Assembly: GCF_000745265.1 (NCBI RefSeq)
Contig: NZ_JQNN01000001.1
Coordinates: forward strand, 1,240,001 to 1,304,000
Origin: Massilia sp. 9096
Lineage (GTDB): Bacteria > Pseudomonadota > Gammaproteobacteria > Burkholderiales > Burkholderiaceae_D
Length of the DNA stretch: 64,000 nucleotides
Direction: 5' to 3'
Positions 8,560 through 17,951 of this stretch are shown in pieces. The notes beneath the pieces were generated by a model. That model was not told the origin of the DNA and did not search any database. It saw only the letters and a list, made by a program, of their open reading frames with translations. The position numbers and the translations under genes are program-made. The first letter of the stretch is position 1, and the number at the start of each line of letters is the position of its first letter.

Positions 8560-9651
8560 TCAGAATTTTTGTTTCAGGCCGAGCGTCAGGCCGCTGCCGT
8601 GGCGGTCGTTGGGCTGGCCCGCGGTTTGCCCGGCGGCGTCGGCCAGCCAGGTGGTGGTGTCGGCTTCGAGGTAGGCGGTGGTGCGCGGCCCGAGCGTCTT
8701 TTCGACGTACAGGAAGGCGCGGTTGAAGCCGTCGTCGCGCCAGCCGGTCGCTGCGCGCCGCACGCCGTACCAGGCCGCCGTGACCAGCAGGCCGTGGCCG
8801 ATCGCACGGCTCACGCCGACCGATGACACGCGCTGGCTGACCGTCTTGGCGATGCCGGTGTCGGCATGGTTGCGCGCGAAGTTGGTCTTGAACTGCCAGC
8901 TGGCCAGCTTGAGCGCCGCGCCCAGGCTCCAGGCGTCCAGGGCCAGGTCCTCGCGGCTGCGCAGCTGCATGGTCGCCCCCGAGACCGCCCATGCGTCCTG
9001 CTGGTAGGCCAGCGCCACGCCGTGGCTCGACATGGCCGACGCATTGCCCGCGACCTCGCCGGCCGAGTAGGCGGCGCGCGCCTGCCAGGGGCCGACGTCG
9101 GCGCTATACTTGATCGTGTTGTCGAGGCGGTAGAAATTGTCGGCGTAGCCGCTCGGTCCGTACTGGGTGCCGAACGAATGCGCGCCGAACTTCGTGTTGC
9201 TCAGGCCCGCGATGTTGATGTCCGGGTTGAAGCTGGCGAAGCGCTTGCCGAGCGGATCGACGAGCATCAGCTGGTCGGAGATCAGGTTGGGCTGGCGCCC
9301 GAGCGCCACCGTGCCGTAGGGCGACCCGAGGGCGATCCAGGCGTGGCGGTCGAACAGGCGGTCGCTCTTGGCCGAGGTGCCGGTGTCGCCGTTGACGCCG
9401 CCCTCCAGCCGGACCAGCGCTTTCCAGCCGCCGCCGAGCGACTCCTGCGCCTTGATGCCCCAGACGCTGGTCTGGTCGACGCCACTGGCGAGCGAGGTCG
9501 AGTAACTCGATGGCACGGGTGCATTGTTGGCGCTCATGCCCCACAGCGGGCGCACCCCGATGTCGAGGATGCCGTAAGGGGTGACGCTGGTCTGGGCGAT
9601 ACAGGATCCGTTCGCGACGAGCAAACCCATTACCATACATGGGTGACGCAT
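8560..9651 (-). CDS. Gram-negative outer-membrane porin (betaproteobacterial type)
   Basis: A 363-residue protein with a short signal peptide ending near SCIAQT, then SVTPYGILDIGV, the usual opening of the Burkholderia/Bordetella-type porins. Alternating beta-strand composition runs throughout, and the protein ends in LKQKF, the C-terminal Phe needed for Bam-dependent assembly. It heads the porin / binding protein / MFS set and is divergent from the LysR gene at 9770. It probably admits the organic acid substrate of the operon across the outer membrane. Confidence 0.92.
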   Translation of the reverse strand: MRHPCMVMGLLVANGSCIAQTSVTPYGILDIGVRPLWGMSANNAPVPSSYSTSLASGVDQTSVWGIKAQESLGGGWKALVRLEGGVNGDTGTSAKSDRLFDRHAWIALGSPYGTVALGRQPNLISDQLMLVDPLGKRFASFNPDINIAGLSNTKFGAHSFGTQYGPSGYADNFYRLDNTIKYSADVGPWQARAAYSAGEVAGNASAMSSHGVALAYQQDAWAVSGATMQLRSREDLALDAWSLGAALKLASWQFKTNFARNHADTGIAKTVSQRVSSVGVSRAIGHGLLVTAAWYGVRRAATGWRDDGFNRAFLYVEKTLGPRTTAYLEADTTTWLADAAGQTAGQPNDRHGSGLTLGLKQKF

Positions 9652-9739
9652 ATTGTCTCCGGTTTTTTGTCGGTCGACGGCCCTCTTTGCGGGACCGGTC
9701 TGTTATGGACGCATGATCCGCCAGTTCGAGTGATTTGAT

Positions 9740-9749
9740 AATTGCAATT
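9740..9749. promoter_or_regulatory. Candidate LysR operator, palindrome AATTGCAATT
   Basis: A perfect 10-base palindrome sits in the 118-base region between the divergent porin and LysR starts, 20 bases before the LysR ATG. It is A/T-rich and contains a T-N-A type half-site as LysR sites do. Assignment rests on position and symmetry only. Confidence 0.4.
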
Positions 9750-9769
9750 TTCTGGCGTATTCTTGTGTC

Positions 9770-10705
9770 ATGCGCATCAATTACGACATCCTCGATCTGC
9801 AGGCTTTCGTCGCGGTGGCGGAACGGGCCAGCTTCCGCCAGGCGGCGGCCGACCTGTTCCTGTCGCAGTCGGCACTCAGCCGGCGCATCGACAAGCTCGA
9901 GGAAAGCCTGGGCGTCAAGCTGTTCGAGCGCACCACGCGGCGCGTGCAGCTGACCAACGTCGGCGAGACCTTCCTGGTCAACGTGCGCACCGCGCTCGGC
10001 GGGCTGGAAGACGCGGTGCTGGGCATCGCCGACCTGGCCGCGCACCGCACCGGCACCGTCACCTGCGCATGCGTGCCGTCGGCGGTGTGGCATTTCCTGC
10101 CGGAGGTGCTCAAGCGCTTCAGCGAGCGCTACCCGCGCATCCGCGTGCGCGTGCACGACGAAAGCGCCCAGGACGTGCTGAACCTGGTCCTGAGCGGTGA
10201 GGCGGACTTCGGCATCAACTTCGCCGGGGCGGAAAATCCGGAGATCGTGTTCGCGCCGATCCACGTCGAAAACTACGTGCTGGCGATGCGGCGCGACCAT
10301 CCGCTGGCCGGGCGCGCCGTGTTGAACTGGAAGGACACCGTCGACGAGCGCTACATCTCGGTCGCCAAATCGAGCGGCAACCGCAGCGTGATCGACGCCG
10401 CGCTCGCGGGCGTGGAAAAGCACCCGGTGATCCTGTGCGAGGTGAACCACGTCGCCGGCGTTTTGGCGCTGGTCGAAGCCGGCCTCGGCGTGGCGGCCGT
10501 GCCCGGCCTGTCCGTACTGCCGGGGCGTCCGGACGGCATCGTCGGCGTGCCGCTGGCCAACCCCGAGATCAAGCGCACGCTCGGCTTGATCAGCAAGCGC
10601 GACCACAGCATGGCGCCGGCTGCGCGCACGCTGTTCGACATGCTGACCGAGGCGCTGCTGCCCGCGGCGACTGACGCGAGCGCTATTGGGGTCGCAGCGC
10701 CATGA
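9770..10705 (+). CDS. LysR family transcriptional regulator of the porin operon
   Basis: A 311-residue LysR protein. The helix-turn-helix is within residues 8-60 (AERASFRQAAADLFLSQSAL), followed by the linker helix and an effector-binding domain that includes VNHVAGVLALVEAGLGVA. It is divergent from the porin/binding protein/MFS operon and is therefore its likely regulator. It overlaps the next gene by 4 bases (ATGA), so the two are translationally coupled. The inducer is probably the transported organic acid, by inference. Confidence 0.9.
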   Translation: MRINYDILDLQAFVAVAERASFRQAAADLFLSQSALSRRIDKLEESLGVKLFERTTRRVQLTNVGETFLVNVRTALGGLEDAVLGIADLAAHRTGTVTCACVPSAVWHFLPEVLKRFSERYPRIRVRVHDESAQDVLNLVLSGEADFGINFAGAENPEIVFAPIHVENYVLAMRRDHPLAGRAVLNWKDTVDERYISVAKSSGNRSVIDAALAGVEKHPVILCEVNHVAGVLALVEAGLGVAAVPGLSVLPGRPDGIVGVPLANPEIKRTLGLISKRDHSMAPAARTLFDMLTEALLPAATDASAIGVAAP

Positions 10706-11499
10706 AACGCCGATCCAGCCGTACGCCGGCGTCGACCTCCCAGCTCGATCTGCCGTTCGCCCAGGCCGGGGCGGCGCAGGCGCTGACGCACGACCTGGCC
10801 TACTACGTCGGCCTGTGCACGCTGTTCGCGGCGCACCACAAGCGCTGGCCGACGCCCGCGTCGACGCGCGAAGAATTCCGCAGCGCGCGTGTGCCGGAAT
10901 ACGACGGCACGCGCATCGAGCGCGAGCTGCGTTTCCCCAGCCCGGCGCTCGAGGCCGACCCGGCCTACGCGGCGCTGCTCGAGCGCTGCCGCGCCGACGG
11001 CGACGAGGTCGGTATCCATGCCCTCGATCCGCGCTATCGCGACACGCTGGAGCCCGAGGAGGTGGCGGCGCTGCTCGACGGCTTACGCCTGCCCGAAGAT
11101 GCGGGTCCCGGCACGGTGCGCTACGCGACCGGCCTGCCGGCGCACGCCGAGGACGAGTTGACGCTGCGGCCAGGCGACGCCTTGCGCGCGCAGGCGCTCG
11201 CGCGCGCCGGCCTGGATGCCGCCAATGCACGCGTGCGCGCGAAGGCGTTCGCGCTGCGCGTGCGCGCGACCCCGGCGTTACGCAACTTCATGGAGAGGAT
11301 CGGCATGGCGCCGCCGCCGGCGCCGGAATGGCTGGCCGACCACTACCTGCTGGCGGCCGACGACGAGGGACGGCTGTTCATCCGCTACCAGCTGCTGGCC
11401 GGTGGCCGCTATGCCGGGCGCTTCGAGCCGACGGCCTTGGTCGACACGCTGGCCGGCGTGTATGCGGCGAGCGCGGGGCTGGGCCGTCCGGGCAGCTAG
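10702..11499 (+). CDS. Hypothetical protein coupled to the LysR gene
   Basis: A 265-residue soluble protein that I do not recognise. Its ATG overlaps the LysR stop (ATGA), so it is very likely co-translated. No signal peptide or membrane segment is visible. The sequence is rich in Ala, Arg and acidic residues. One segment (ALTHDLAYYVGLCTLFAAHHKRWP) could form paired helices, and the last 90 residues include WLADHYLLAADDEG. The pairing with a LysR regulator gives no safe function. Confidence 0.7.
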   Translation: MKRRSSRTPASTSQLDLPFAQAGAAQALTHDLAYYVGLCTLFAAHHKRWPTPASTREEFRSARVPEYDGTRIERELRFPSPALEADPAYAALLERCRADGDEVGIHALDPRYRDTLEPEEVAALLDGLRLPEDAGPGTVRYATGLPAHAEDELTLRPGDALRAQALARAGLDAANARVRAKAFALRVRATPALRNFMERIGMAPPPAPEWLADHYLLAADDEGRLFIRYQLLAGGRYAGRFEPTALVDTLAGVYAASAGLGRPGS

Positions 11500-11627
11500 A
11501 TGAGCAAAACAGCGAGCCACAATACGGCTGACGGATCGCGCCACGTTCGGGAAAGGGTTGGCGCAGTCGAGCGATCAATCAGCGCTATACTTGTCAGATA
11601 ACAACGACCGGAGGAGCGCGCATCGCC

Positions 11628-12227
11628 ATGGCTGTCACACCCGTCCGAACTCTCTGCGCCGCCTTGATCGTGGCCGCCCTCACCACCAACCCCGCAGGCG
11701 CAACGGCGCCCGCCATCAAGTCAGGAAGCGCCATGAGCAAGAAGGAAAATTACCCCGCCATCGACGTCATCAAGCGCCAGGAACAGGCGCTGCAGTTCAC
11801 GTCGTTCGACAACGACACCGCGCTTGCGATCGGCAACCACATCATCGAGCAGGCGAAGGCGGACAAGGTCGCGGTCACGGTGGACGTCACCGTCAACCGC
11901 AACCCCTGGTTCTTCCACGCGATGACCGGCACCAGCCCGAACAACGGCGACTGGATCCGCCGCAAGAGCAACCTGGTCAACCGTACCGGCCACGCATCGT
12001 TCTTCACACACGTCCAGGCCATCGACAACGGCCAGGACTTCAACAACCTGCCGACCTTCGACACGAAGGACTTTGCCGCCCACGGCGGCTCGTTCCCGAT
12101 CATCCTGAAGGGCACGGGGCAGATCGGCACCATCACGGTGTCGGGCCTGGAAGGCGTGGACGATCATGCGATGGTCGTTCGTGCACTGAAGTGGTACCTG
12201 AAGCAGGACGCCATCCCGCTGATCTGA
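11628..12227 (+). CDS. UPF0303 / HbpS-like heme-binding-fold protein, apparently secreted
   Basis: The C-terminal 160 residues match the UPF0303 family (alpha/beta GlcG/HbpS-like fold), including AIGNHIIEQAK, RNPWFFHAMTGTSP, RRKSNLVNRTGHAS and LEGVDDHAMVVRAL. Starting at ATG 11628 adds a 35-residue hydrophobic leader (AALIVAALTTNPAGATA) that looks like a Sec signal. An internal ATG at 11733 would give the usual cytoplasmic-length protein. A purine-rich GGAGGAGCG lies 12 bases before 11628, which favours the longer form. Some relatives bind heme; the role here is unknown. Confidence 0.8.
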   Translation: MAVTPVRTLCAALIVAALTTNPAGATAPAIKSGSAMSKKENYPAIDVIKRQEQALQFTSFDNDTALAIGNHIIEQAKADKVAVTVDVTVNRNPWFFHAMTGTSPNNGDWIRRKSNLVNRTGHASFFTHVQAIDNGQDFNNLPTFDTKDFAAHGGSFPIILKGTGQIGTITVSGLEGVDDHAMVVRALKWYLKQDAIPLI

Positions 12228-12335
12228 TCCGTCGCTCGCAGGCGCCGTCTTCGACATGCCCTGCGTCCTGAGCGCCATGGCGCCGCAGCGGCGCGGTCTA
12301 CACGACGTTTTGCGACGATGCGAAGACCCTGCCGA

Positions 12336-12659
12336 CTAATCGGAGTCGCGCAGCCACGACTTGCCCTTGTCGCTTGCGGCGCTGCGGGTGGGGGCGATCG
12401 CCGGCTTGGGCGGTTTGAATTCGCGATCCGGCGAGTTGCTGCGCTTCGGAGCAGGGGATTTCGGCGTCAGAAGCGATTTCACCCCCATCATGCATCGGTA
12501 AACAGCCGCTGCGGTGGCGACGATGGCCGCGCTGATCGTGATCGCCAGCCCATCAGGCCGGGTCGCTACGATCAGGATGCCCGCCACCACGATGAGGTCG
12601 ACGAGCACCATGTAGTTGAAGCTTGTGTTTGGATTGTCGGCGGAGCTTTGCTTAGGCAT
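12336..12659 (-). CDS. Small two-helix membrane protein, unknown function
   Basis: A 107-residue protein from ATG 12659. A short polar N terminus is followed by two adjacent hydrophobic helices (MVLVDLIVVAGILIVAT, then LAITISAAIVATAAAVYRC), then a basic, proline-rich tail with repeated Lys-Pro and Ser-Pro. The layout suggests an inner-membrane hairpin with a cytoplasmic tail. A longer in-frame reading to 12812 has no membrane or signal features in the extra part. No family was recognised. Confidence 0.55.
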   Translation of the reverse strand: MPKQSSADNPNTSFNYMVLVDLIVVAGILIVATRPDGLAITISAAIVATAAAVYRCMMGVKSLLTPKSPAPKRSNSPDREFKPPKPAIAPTRSAASDKGKSWLRDSD

Positions 12660-12910
12660 TACGGATCTGGAGCACGCGTGAGGTCGGGGTCGACCGCACG
12701 GCGGCATTGTACTGCATCCGCTAAAAACGTGCAGTACGGCAACATTACCACTGGCGATCAAAACGGTGACGCCGGAACCCATGGAGACACGGCCGGCAGC
12801 ACAACGCGTCACCCGACGTCGTCCTGCCAGAGCGTCCGTCCAACCCGTGTGCCGAACCTCGAATGCGGCAACAGCGTCCGGAACCGGTCCGCCCGGCGGA
12901 ATCGGTCGCC

Positions 12911-14536
12911 CTACCTGCGCCCCGCACGCACACGGCGCGCAGCCGGCGCGGCGTCGGCGCCGCCGAACAGGTCGGGCTGCACCGGCGCCGCCGTGGGCAG
13001 CGGGGTGGATGGCGGTTCGGCGCTTGTCGCCTCGACGGCAAGCGGCTCAGGCGGTTCGACCGGCGCCACCGACCCGAACGGATCGATCTCGGCGGCCAGG
13101 CGGTTGGTGTGCGCCAGCACGTCGTCGAGGATGCGGAATTTGGCCGGATCGACCGGCTCGGTGGCGGCGGCCAGCTTGCGCCGGCACCCGGCGATGGTGG
13201 CGCGCACGCTTGCCACCGTGCGGCTGCCGGGGATGCCGGTGATGAGCTTGTCGAAGCGGTGTTCTTCCCACTTGTCCTGCTCGCGCGCGGACAGCGTGCG
13301 CGGGAAGTGGCGCGCCTTGTAGCGCAGGAACAGGTCGTCCAGTCATGGGTCGGTAAAGCCCGGCTTGACCGCGGCCAGGCCATCCGCATCGAGCGTACGC
13401 AGCTGGTCGAGCAGGCGCCGGTCGGCGCCGACGAAGCCGGCGTACAGCGCCTCCTCCGGGTCGCGCTCGACGGGCTCGCGCGCAAACGCGACCTGCAGCA
13501 GCAAGGGCAGCTCGACCGCTTCGAGCACTTCGCGCAGGTCGGCCAGGTTGGCCAGCGCCGCGCCGACGTCGACGCCCAGTTCGGCGGCGCGCCCGCGCGA
13601 GAGCAGGCCCAGGTCCTTGAACACGGCCGGCGAGCGGTTCGCGGCGACGCAGTGCAGCGGCATCGGCCGGAACCTCTCGGGGCGCGCCTCCTGCTCGGTG
13701 AACAGGCGCCGGCGCAGCGTTTCGGCATCGATGTCGAGCAGCTGGCGCGGGTCCTCGCTCAGGTCCCAGGCGATCACCTCGTTGCGGTTGGTCGGGTGCA
13801 TGGCCACCGCCAGCATGATGCGCACGCCCGCCGTCGCCGGCGCGCCGCGGCCGACGTGGATGAAGGGCGCCGGCTGCGCCGGGTCCGCCGGCAGCATTTC
13901 CTGCAGCGCCAGCGCCTTGTCGTGCATGGCGAAGCAATGCGCGAACAGTTGCGGCTGGCGTTCGCGGATCAGGCGCGCCAGCGCGATCGTGGCAAGCACG
14001 TCGGACAGCGCGTCGTGCGCCGATTCGTGCAGCAGGCCGTTGGCGCTGCTGATGCGCTCGAGCTTGAACGAGACTTTGCCCGCCTCGTCGCGCGGCCACT
14101 CCAGCGTCTCGGGGCGCAGCGCGTGCACGGCGCGCACCAGGGAGATGAGGTCCCAGCGCCCGCAGCCATCCTTCCATTCGCGCGCATAGGGATCGATCAG
14201 GTTACGCCACAACATGAAGCGGGTGATCTCGTCGTCGAAGGCGATCGAGTTGTAGCCGAAGGCGATCGTGCCGGGAAGGCTGAGCTGGCGGTGTACGTCC
14301 TCGACGAACTGCAGCTCGGGCAAGCCGACTTCCTCGCACAGCTGGGGCGTGATGCCGGTGACGATGCAGGCGTCCGGGTCCGGCAGGTGGTCGGGCGCCG
14401 GCTGGCAGTACAGCGTGGTGGGCGCGCCGATCACGTTCAGGTCGAGGTCGGTGCGCAGGCAGGCGAACTGCATCGGACGGTCGCGGCTCGTGTCCAGGCC
14501 CGTCGTCTCGTAGTCGAACACCAGCAAACTGTTCAT
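12911..14536 (-). pseudogene. sbcB: Exodeoxyribonuclease I interrupted by an in-frame TGA
   Basis: From ATG 14536 the frame encodes a DEDDh 3'-5' exonuclease of the ExoI type, which degrades single-stranded DNA in recombination and mismatch repair. Visible motifs are DYETTG (residues 8-13) and HESAHDALSD (170-179). At codon 398 (bases 13345-13343) there is a TGA between FTDP and LDDLFLRYKARHFP. The same frame then continues through typical ExoI C-terminal sequence to a TAG at 12911. The expected residue is Arg, so one C-to-T change (CGA to TGA) explains it. The result is a 397-residue product lacking the SH3-like/helical C-terminal part, or a base-calling error. The intact length would be 541, longer than the roughly 475 of E. 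coli, with a Pro/Ala-rich tail. Confidence 0.85.
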
Positions 14537-14612
14537 GGAAGCCTCGCGTGATCGAATTGGCATCATTATAGGCGGGCGGGGCGCAGGGGCCGCGCACCGA
14601 CGCGCCGCGCAC

Positions 14613-16886
14613 TCAGTCGAAGCTGAAACGCTGCCCGGCGACCGTTACCGTGGGCGGCCCTCGCGTACGCTCGACGCGCGCGCGCGGACGCTTGCAGCCG
14701 ATGTCGAGCAGCACCATGAATTCGGCCGGGGCGGCGCCGTCGTTGTTCAGGTAAAAGGCGCCATGGTCCTCGGTCACCCCCTTTTTGGGTGGCGGCCCGC
14801 TCCACCTGGCGAACGGCGCATTGCCGTTCAGGTCGCGCAGGCACACGGCCTGGCCGCCGGCGGCGATCTTCACGCTGGATCCGCTTTCGAGCTTCATCAC
14901 GCTCGGTGCGTGCACGTTGAATTCGTAGGTGTGCGGCGCCTTCGCCGCCAGCGTGTCGCGCACCACGATCGCGCCGGCATGGTGCAGATAGACCACCTGG
15001 CGCCGCGCCCGCGTCAGCTGGCCGCCGTAGGCCGGCGTGGCGTCGCCTTCGGCGTAATCGTAGCCGGGGCGGGCGGCGAAGGCGGTGATGCGGCCGTTGC
15101 GCTGGAGCTGCTCGCGGTAGCCGTCGATCCGCTGCCCCTTGCCGCCATCGAAGGTGATCGCGTTCTGCGCGCGGGTCTGGCGGTACCAGTCGCTCCACAG
15201 CGGCGAGCCGTACCAGTCGTACCAGCCGGCCTTGACCAGCAGCGGCCGGCCGGCGACGTTCAGGAGCAGGCCGTTCTGGTCGCCGTGGCTGTGGTTGAAC
15301 GAGCCGTAGGGGCTGGACTTGAAGTAGAACGCGGTATCCTGGCTGGCGCCGATGTCGCTGTGGACCGCCACCCAGCCGATGCTCGGGAACCAGGCCGAGT
15401 TCGACGGCGCGATCCCGCGCCGGGTTGCCGTCACCGGCATCGGGTAGGGCGCTTCCAGCACCGCCAGCGCATCCTCGGTCGCGTCCAGCCGGCTCGCGTA
15501 CCAGGCGGCCTGCGGCGACGCCATGCGCCTGGCGAACGCGCGCAGCACGCGCAGGTCGGGCCGGGTCTCGGACCCGTCGCCGAAGGCGTGCACCGGCGCG
15601 CCCGGCGGCACGAACTCGATGAGGAAGTCGAGAAAGCCGGCGGTCCACGGCTTGAGGTACATGTTCACGCCGGTCGCCTGCAGGATCGGGTCCCACAATG
15701 CGATGAAGTAGCCGGCCGTGTACTCGGCGTAGGCGGTGCCGTTGGCATAGCCGCCTTCCGGCCCCGACCACGGCTCCGGCTTGCCGGCATGGGCGCGCAA
15801 GCTGAAGTCGAACCATTTTTGCGCCTCGGGCAGGTCGCCCAGCGCCAGCGTCGAGACCAGCGCCAGGTAGCCCTGCAGCGTGGCGCCGTGCGAATCGAAG
15901 GGGTGCTGGTCGAGGCGGCCACCATCTTGCGTCAGGTTGGCGAACATCTCGCCGGCGCGCACGCGCACGACATTCAGCCACTGCACCTTGCGCTGCCTGC
16001 CCAGGTCGGCGGCCAGCAGGTCGGTGGCCTTGACCAGCGCCAGCGCGATCTGGCGCGTCGCCTGGTCCTGGTGGGCATAGCTGGTCGGCCCCTGCGGATC
16101 CAGGGCCGCCAGCTGGTCGCCGCGCTTGAACGCTTCCTGCAGGGCCGCCGTATCCTTCTTGAGGCGCCACAGGATGGCCGCCGCTTCCAGCTGGCGCGAC
16201 GCCTCGTCGATGCGGTGCGCGATCTCGCTCTGCTGGGCCGCCATCGCGGCGGTCAGCGGCGAGGTGATCGGCAGCGGCCAGCGTGCGTCGGCCAGGTCGG
16301 GCAGCGTCCCGGTCTGCAGCCTGACTTCGTTGGCCAGGCGGCTCAGGTAGGGTTCCAGGTCCTGCTTCCTGGCCGGGCTCCAGCTGGCGTACGGCGTGAA
16401 CGACGGCGCCAGCGCGCGCGGGCGCGGGCGCGCGAGGATGCGCGCGCGCAGCGTGGCATTGTCCGGCACCTCGAAGGTGGTCGAGCCGGCGTCGATCGAG
16501 AACGCACGCGGGTCCGACCAGTCGTTCGTGCCGGCCGCGCGCACGCGCCAGGTGTAATTGCCCGGCGCCAGCGCGCGGGTCGGCAGGTACCAGTTGCGAT
16601 CGGCCGTCGCGCCGGACGCCGGCCCGTCGCGCGGCTGGATGCGGATGTCGTAGCGCGCGGCGCCGCCGGGATACCGCGCCCAGGTGAAAGTGGGCGGGTT
16701 CTGCCGCTGCGCCACGCCGTCGGCCGGGGTGGCGCGCACGACCAGCGGATCGGGCGACTGCGCCCAGTCGGCATGGGCGGGCGCGGGCCATGGCAGCGCT
16801 GCCAGCAGCGCAGCCAGCAGCGTCTCCGCCAGCGAGTGATGGCCGGCGGTGGCGGCGATCCTGCGTCGATGCGATCTCCTGCCCAT
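14613..16886 (-). CDS. Secreted heparinase II/III family polysaccharide lyase-like protein (DUF4962 type)
   Basis: A 757-residue protein from ATG 16886 with a basic N terminus and hydrophobic leader ending in PAPAHA (signal peptide). An N-terminal beta domain (TFTWARYPGGAARYDIRI, fibronectin-like) carries the DUF4962 character. A helical (alpha/alpha) toroid region follows. The C-terminal heparinase II/III beta-sandwich contains YGSFNHSHGDQNG, the conserved His-containing motif, and the WYDWYGS segment. The family cleaves acidic polysaccharides by beta-elimination. Substrate cannot be read from sequence. The ribosome site before 16886 is weak, so the start is uncertain. It is divergent from the symporter gene at 17010. 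Confidence 0.82.
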   Translation of the reverse strand: MGRRSHRRRIAATAGHHSLAETLLAALLAALPWPAPAHADWAQSPDPLVVRATPADGVAQRQNPPTFTWARYPGGAARYDIRIQPRDGPASGATADRNWYLPTRALAPGNYTWRVRAAGTNDWSDPRAFSIDAGSTTFEVPDNATLRARILARPRPRALAPSFTPYASWSPARKQDLEPYLSRLANEVRLQTGTLPDLADARWPLPITSPLTAAMAAQQSEIAHRIDEASRQLEAAAILWRLKKDTAALQEAFKRGDQLAALDPQGPTSYAHQDQATRQIALALVKATDLLAADLGRQRKVQWLNVVRVRAGEMFANLTQDGGRLDQHPFDSHGATLQGYLALVSTLALGDLPEAQKWFDFSLRAHAGKPEPWSGPEGGYANGTAYAEYTAGYFIALWDPILQATGVNMYLKPWTAGFLDFLIEFVPPGAPVHAFGDGSETRPDLRVLRAFARRMASPQAAWYASRLDATEDALAVLEAPYPMPVTATRRGIAPSNSAWFPSIGWVAVHSDIGASQDTAFYFKSSPYGSFNHSHGDQNGLLLNVAGRPLLVKAGWYDWYGSPLWSDWYRQTRAQNAITFDGGKGQRIDGYREQLQRNGRITAFAARPGYDYAEGDATPAYGGQLTRARRQVVYLHHAGAIVVRDTLAAKAPHTYEFNVHAPSVMKLESGSSVKIAAGGQAVCLRDLNGNAPFARWSGPPPKKGVTEDHGAFYLNNDGAAPAEFMVLLDIGCKRPRARVERTRGPPTVTVAGQRFSFD

Positions 16887-16948
16887 GCCCTGTGCGTATC
16901 GTTCAACCAAGCGGGAAAACAGCGTATGTGGACAATGGTTGAGTCGAT

Positions 16949-16978
16949 TTGGCCTGGATAAGTTCCCGCGCGTACAAT
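16949..16978 (+). promoter_or_regulatory. Candidate sigma-70 promoter for the bile-acid-type symporter
   Basis: TTGGCC and TACAAT are separated by 18 bases, with the -10 box 31 bases before the GTG start at 17010. The -35 match is modest. The location in the divergent region supports the call. Confidence 0.4.
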
Positions 16979-17009
16979 GCAGTTTGAATTTCATTAAGGG
17001 AATCGCCGC

Positions 17010-17935
17010 GTGAATGCAGTCGAAAAAGCCAGCGCCTTCGTGGGCAAGACGTTTTCTTTCTGGGTGCTGCTGTTCGCCTGCTTCGGCTTTTTCGCGCCCC
17101 AGCTGTTCGTCGGCTACAAGACCTGGATCACGCCGCTGCTCGGCATCGTCATGTTCGGCATGGGCCTGACGCTGTCGACCGCCGACTTTCGCGAAGTGCT
17201 GCGCCGCCCGCGCGACGTGCTGGTCGGCGTGGTCGGGCATTACCTGATCATGCCCGGCATCGCGTATCTGCTGGCGCTGGCGCTACGCCTGCCGCCGGAC
17301 ATCGCGGTCGGCGTGATCCTGGTCGGCTGCTGCCCGAGCGGCACCGCGTCGAACGTGATGACCTTCCTGGCGCGCGGGGACGTCGCGCTCGGGGTGTCGA
17401 TCGCGCTGGTCTCGACCCTGATCGCGCCGCTGGCCACGCCGGCGCTGGTGTCGCTGCTGGCCGGGACCTGGATGGACATCAATACCGGATCGCTGTTTCG
17501 CGACATCGTGCAGGTGGTGATCGTGCCGATCGCGCTCGGCGTCGTCGTCAAGACCCTGTTTGCGCGCCAGGCGGCGGCCAGCGTCAAGGCGCTGCCGCTG
17601 GTGTCGACGATCACGATCGTGTTCATCATCGCCATCATCGTCGGCCTGAACCAGGCCAAGATCCTGTCCAACGGCTTGCTGATCCTGGGCGCGGTGGTGC
17701 TGCACAACCTGCTCGGCCTGGCGCTCGGTTATGGCTTCGCGCGCCTGTTCGGCATGAACCTGGCCAAGCGCAAGGCGGTGATGCTCGAGACCGCATGCAG
17801 AATTCGGGACTGGGTGCGGCGCTCGCGGCCGCCCACTTCAATCCGCTGGCGGCGGTGCCGAGCGCGCTGTTCAGCGTGTGGCACAACCTGTCCGGATCGG
17901 CGCTGGCCACCTGGTTCGCGCGCCGCCCGGACTGA
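17010..17935 (+). pseudogene. Bile acid:sodium symporter family transporter with a C-terminal frameshift
   Basis: From GTG 17010 (AAGGG 9 bases upstream) the frame encodes a BASS-family membrane protein with segments such as [13 protein letters not shown] and [17 protein letters not shown]. After VMLET (near base 17793) the frame is lost. Inserting one G (GAGACCGGCATGCAG) restores [20 protein letters not shown] and a natural end at TGA 17935. As written, the frame runs on with low-complexity arginine-rich sequence through the neighbouring antisense gene. This is either a real 1-base deletion removing the last two helices or a sequencing error in a G/C run. The family exports or imports organic anions such as pantothenate or pyruvate. 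Confidence 0.85.
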
Positions 17936-17951
17936 TCAACGCGGTGCCGGC

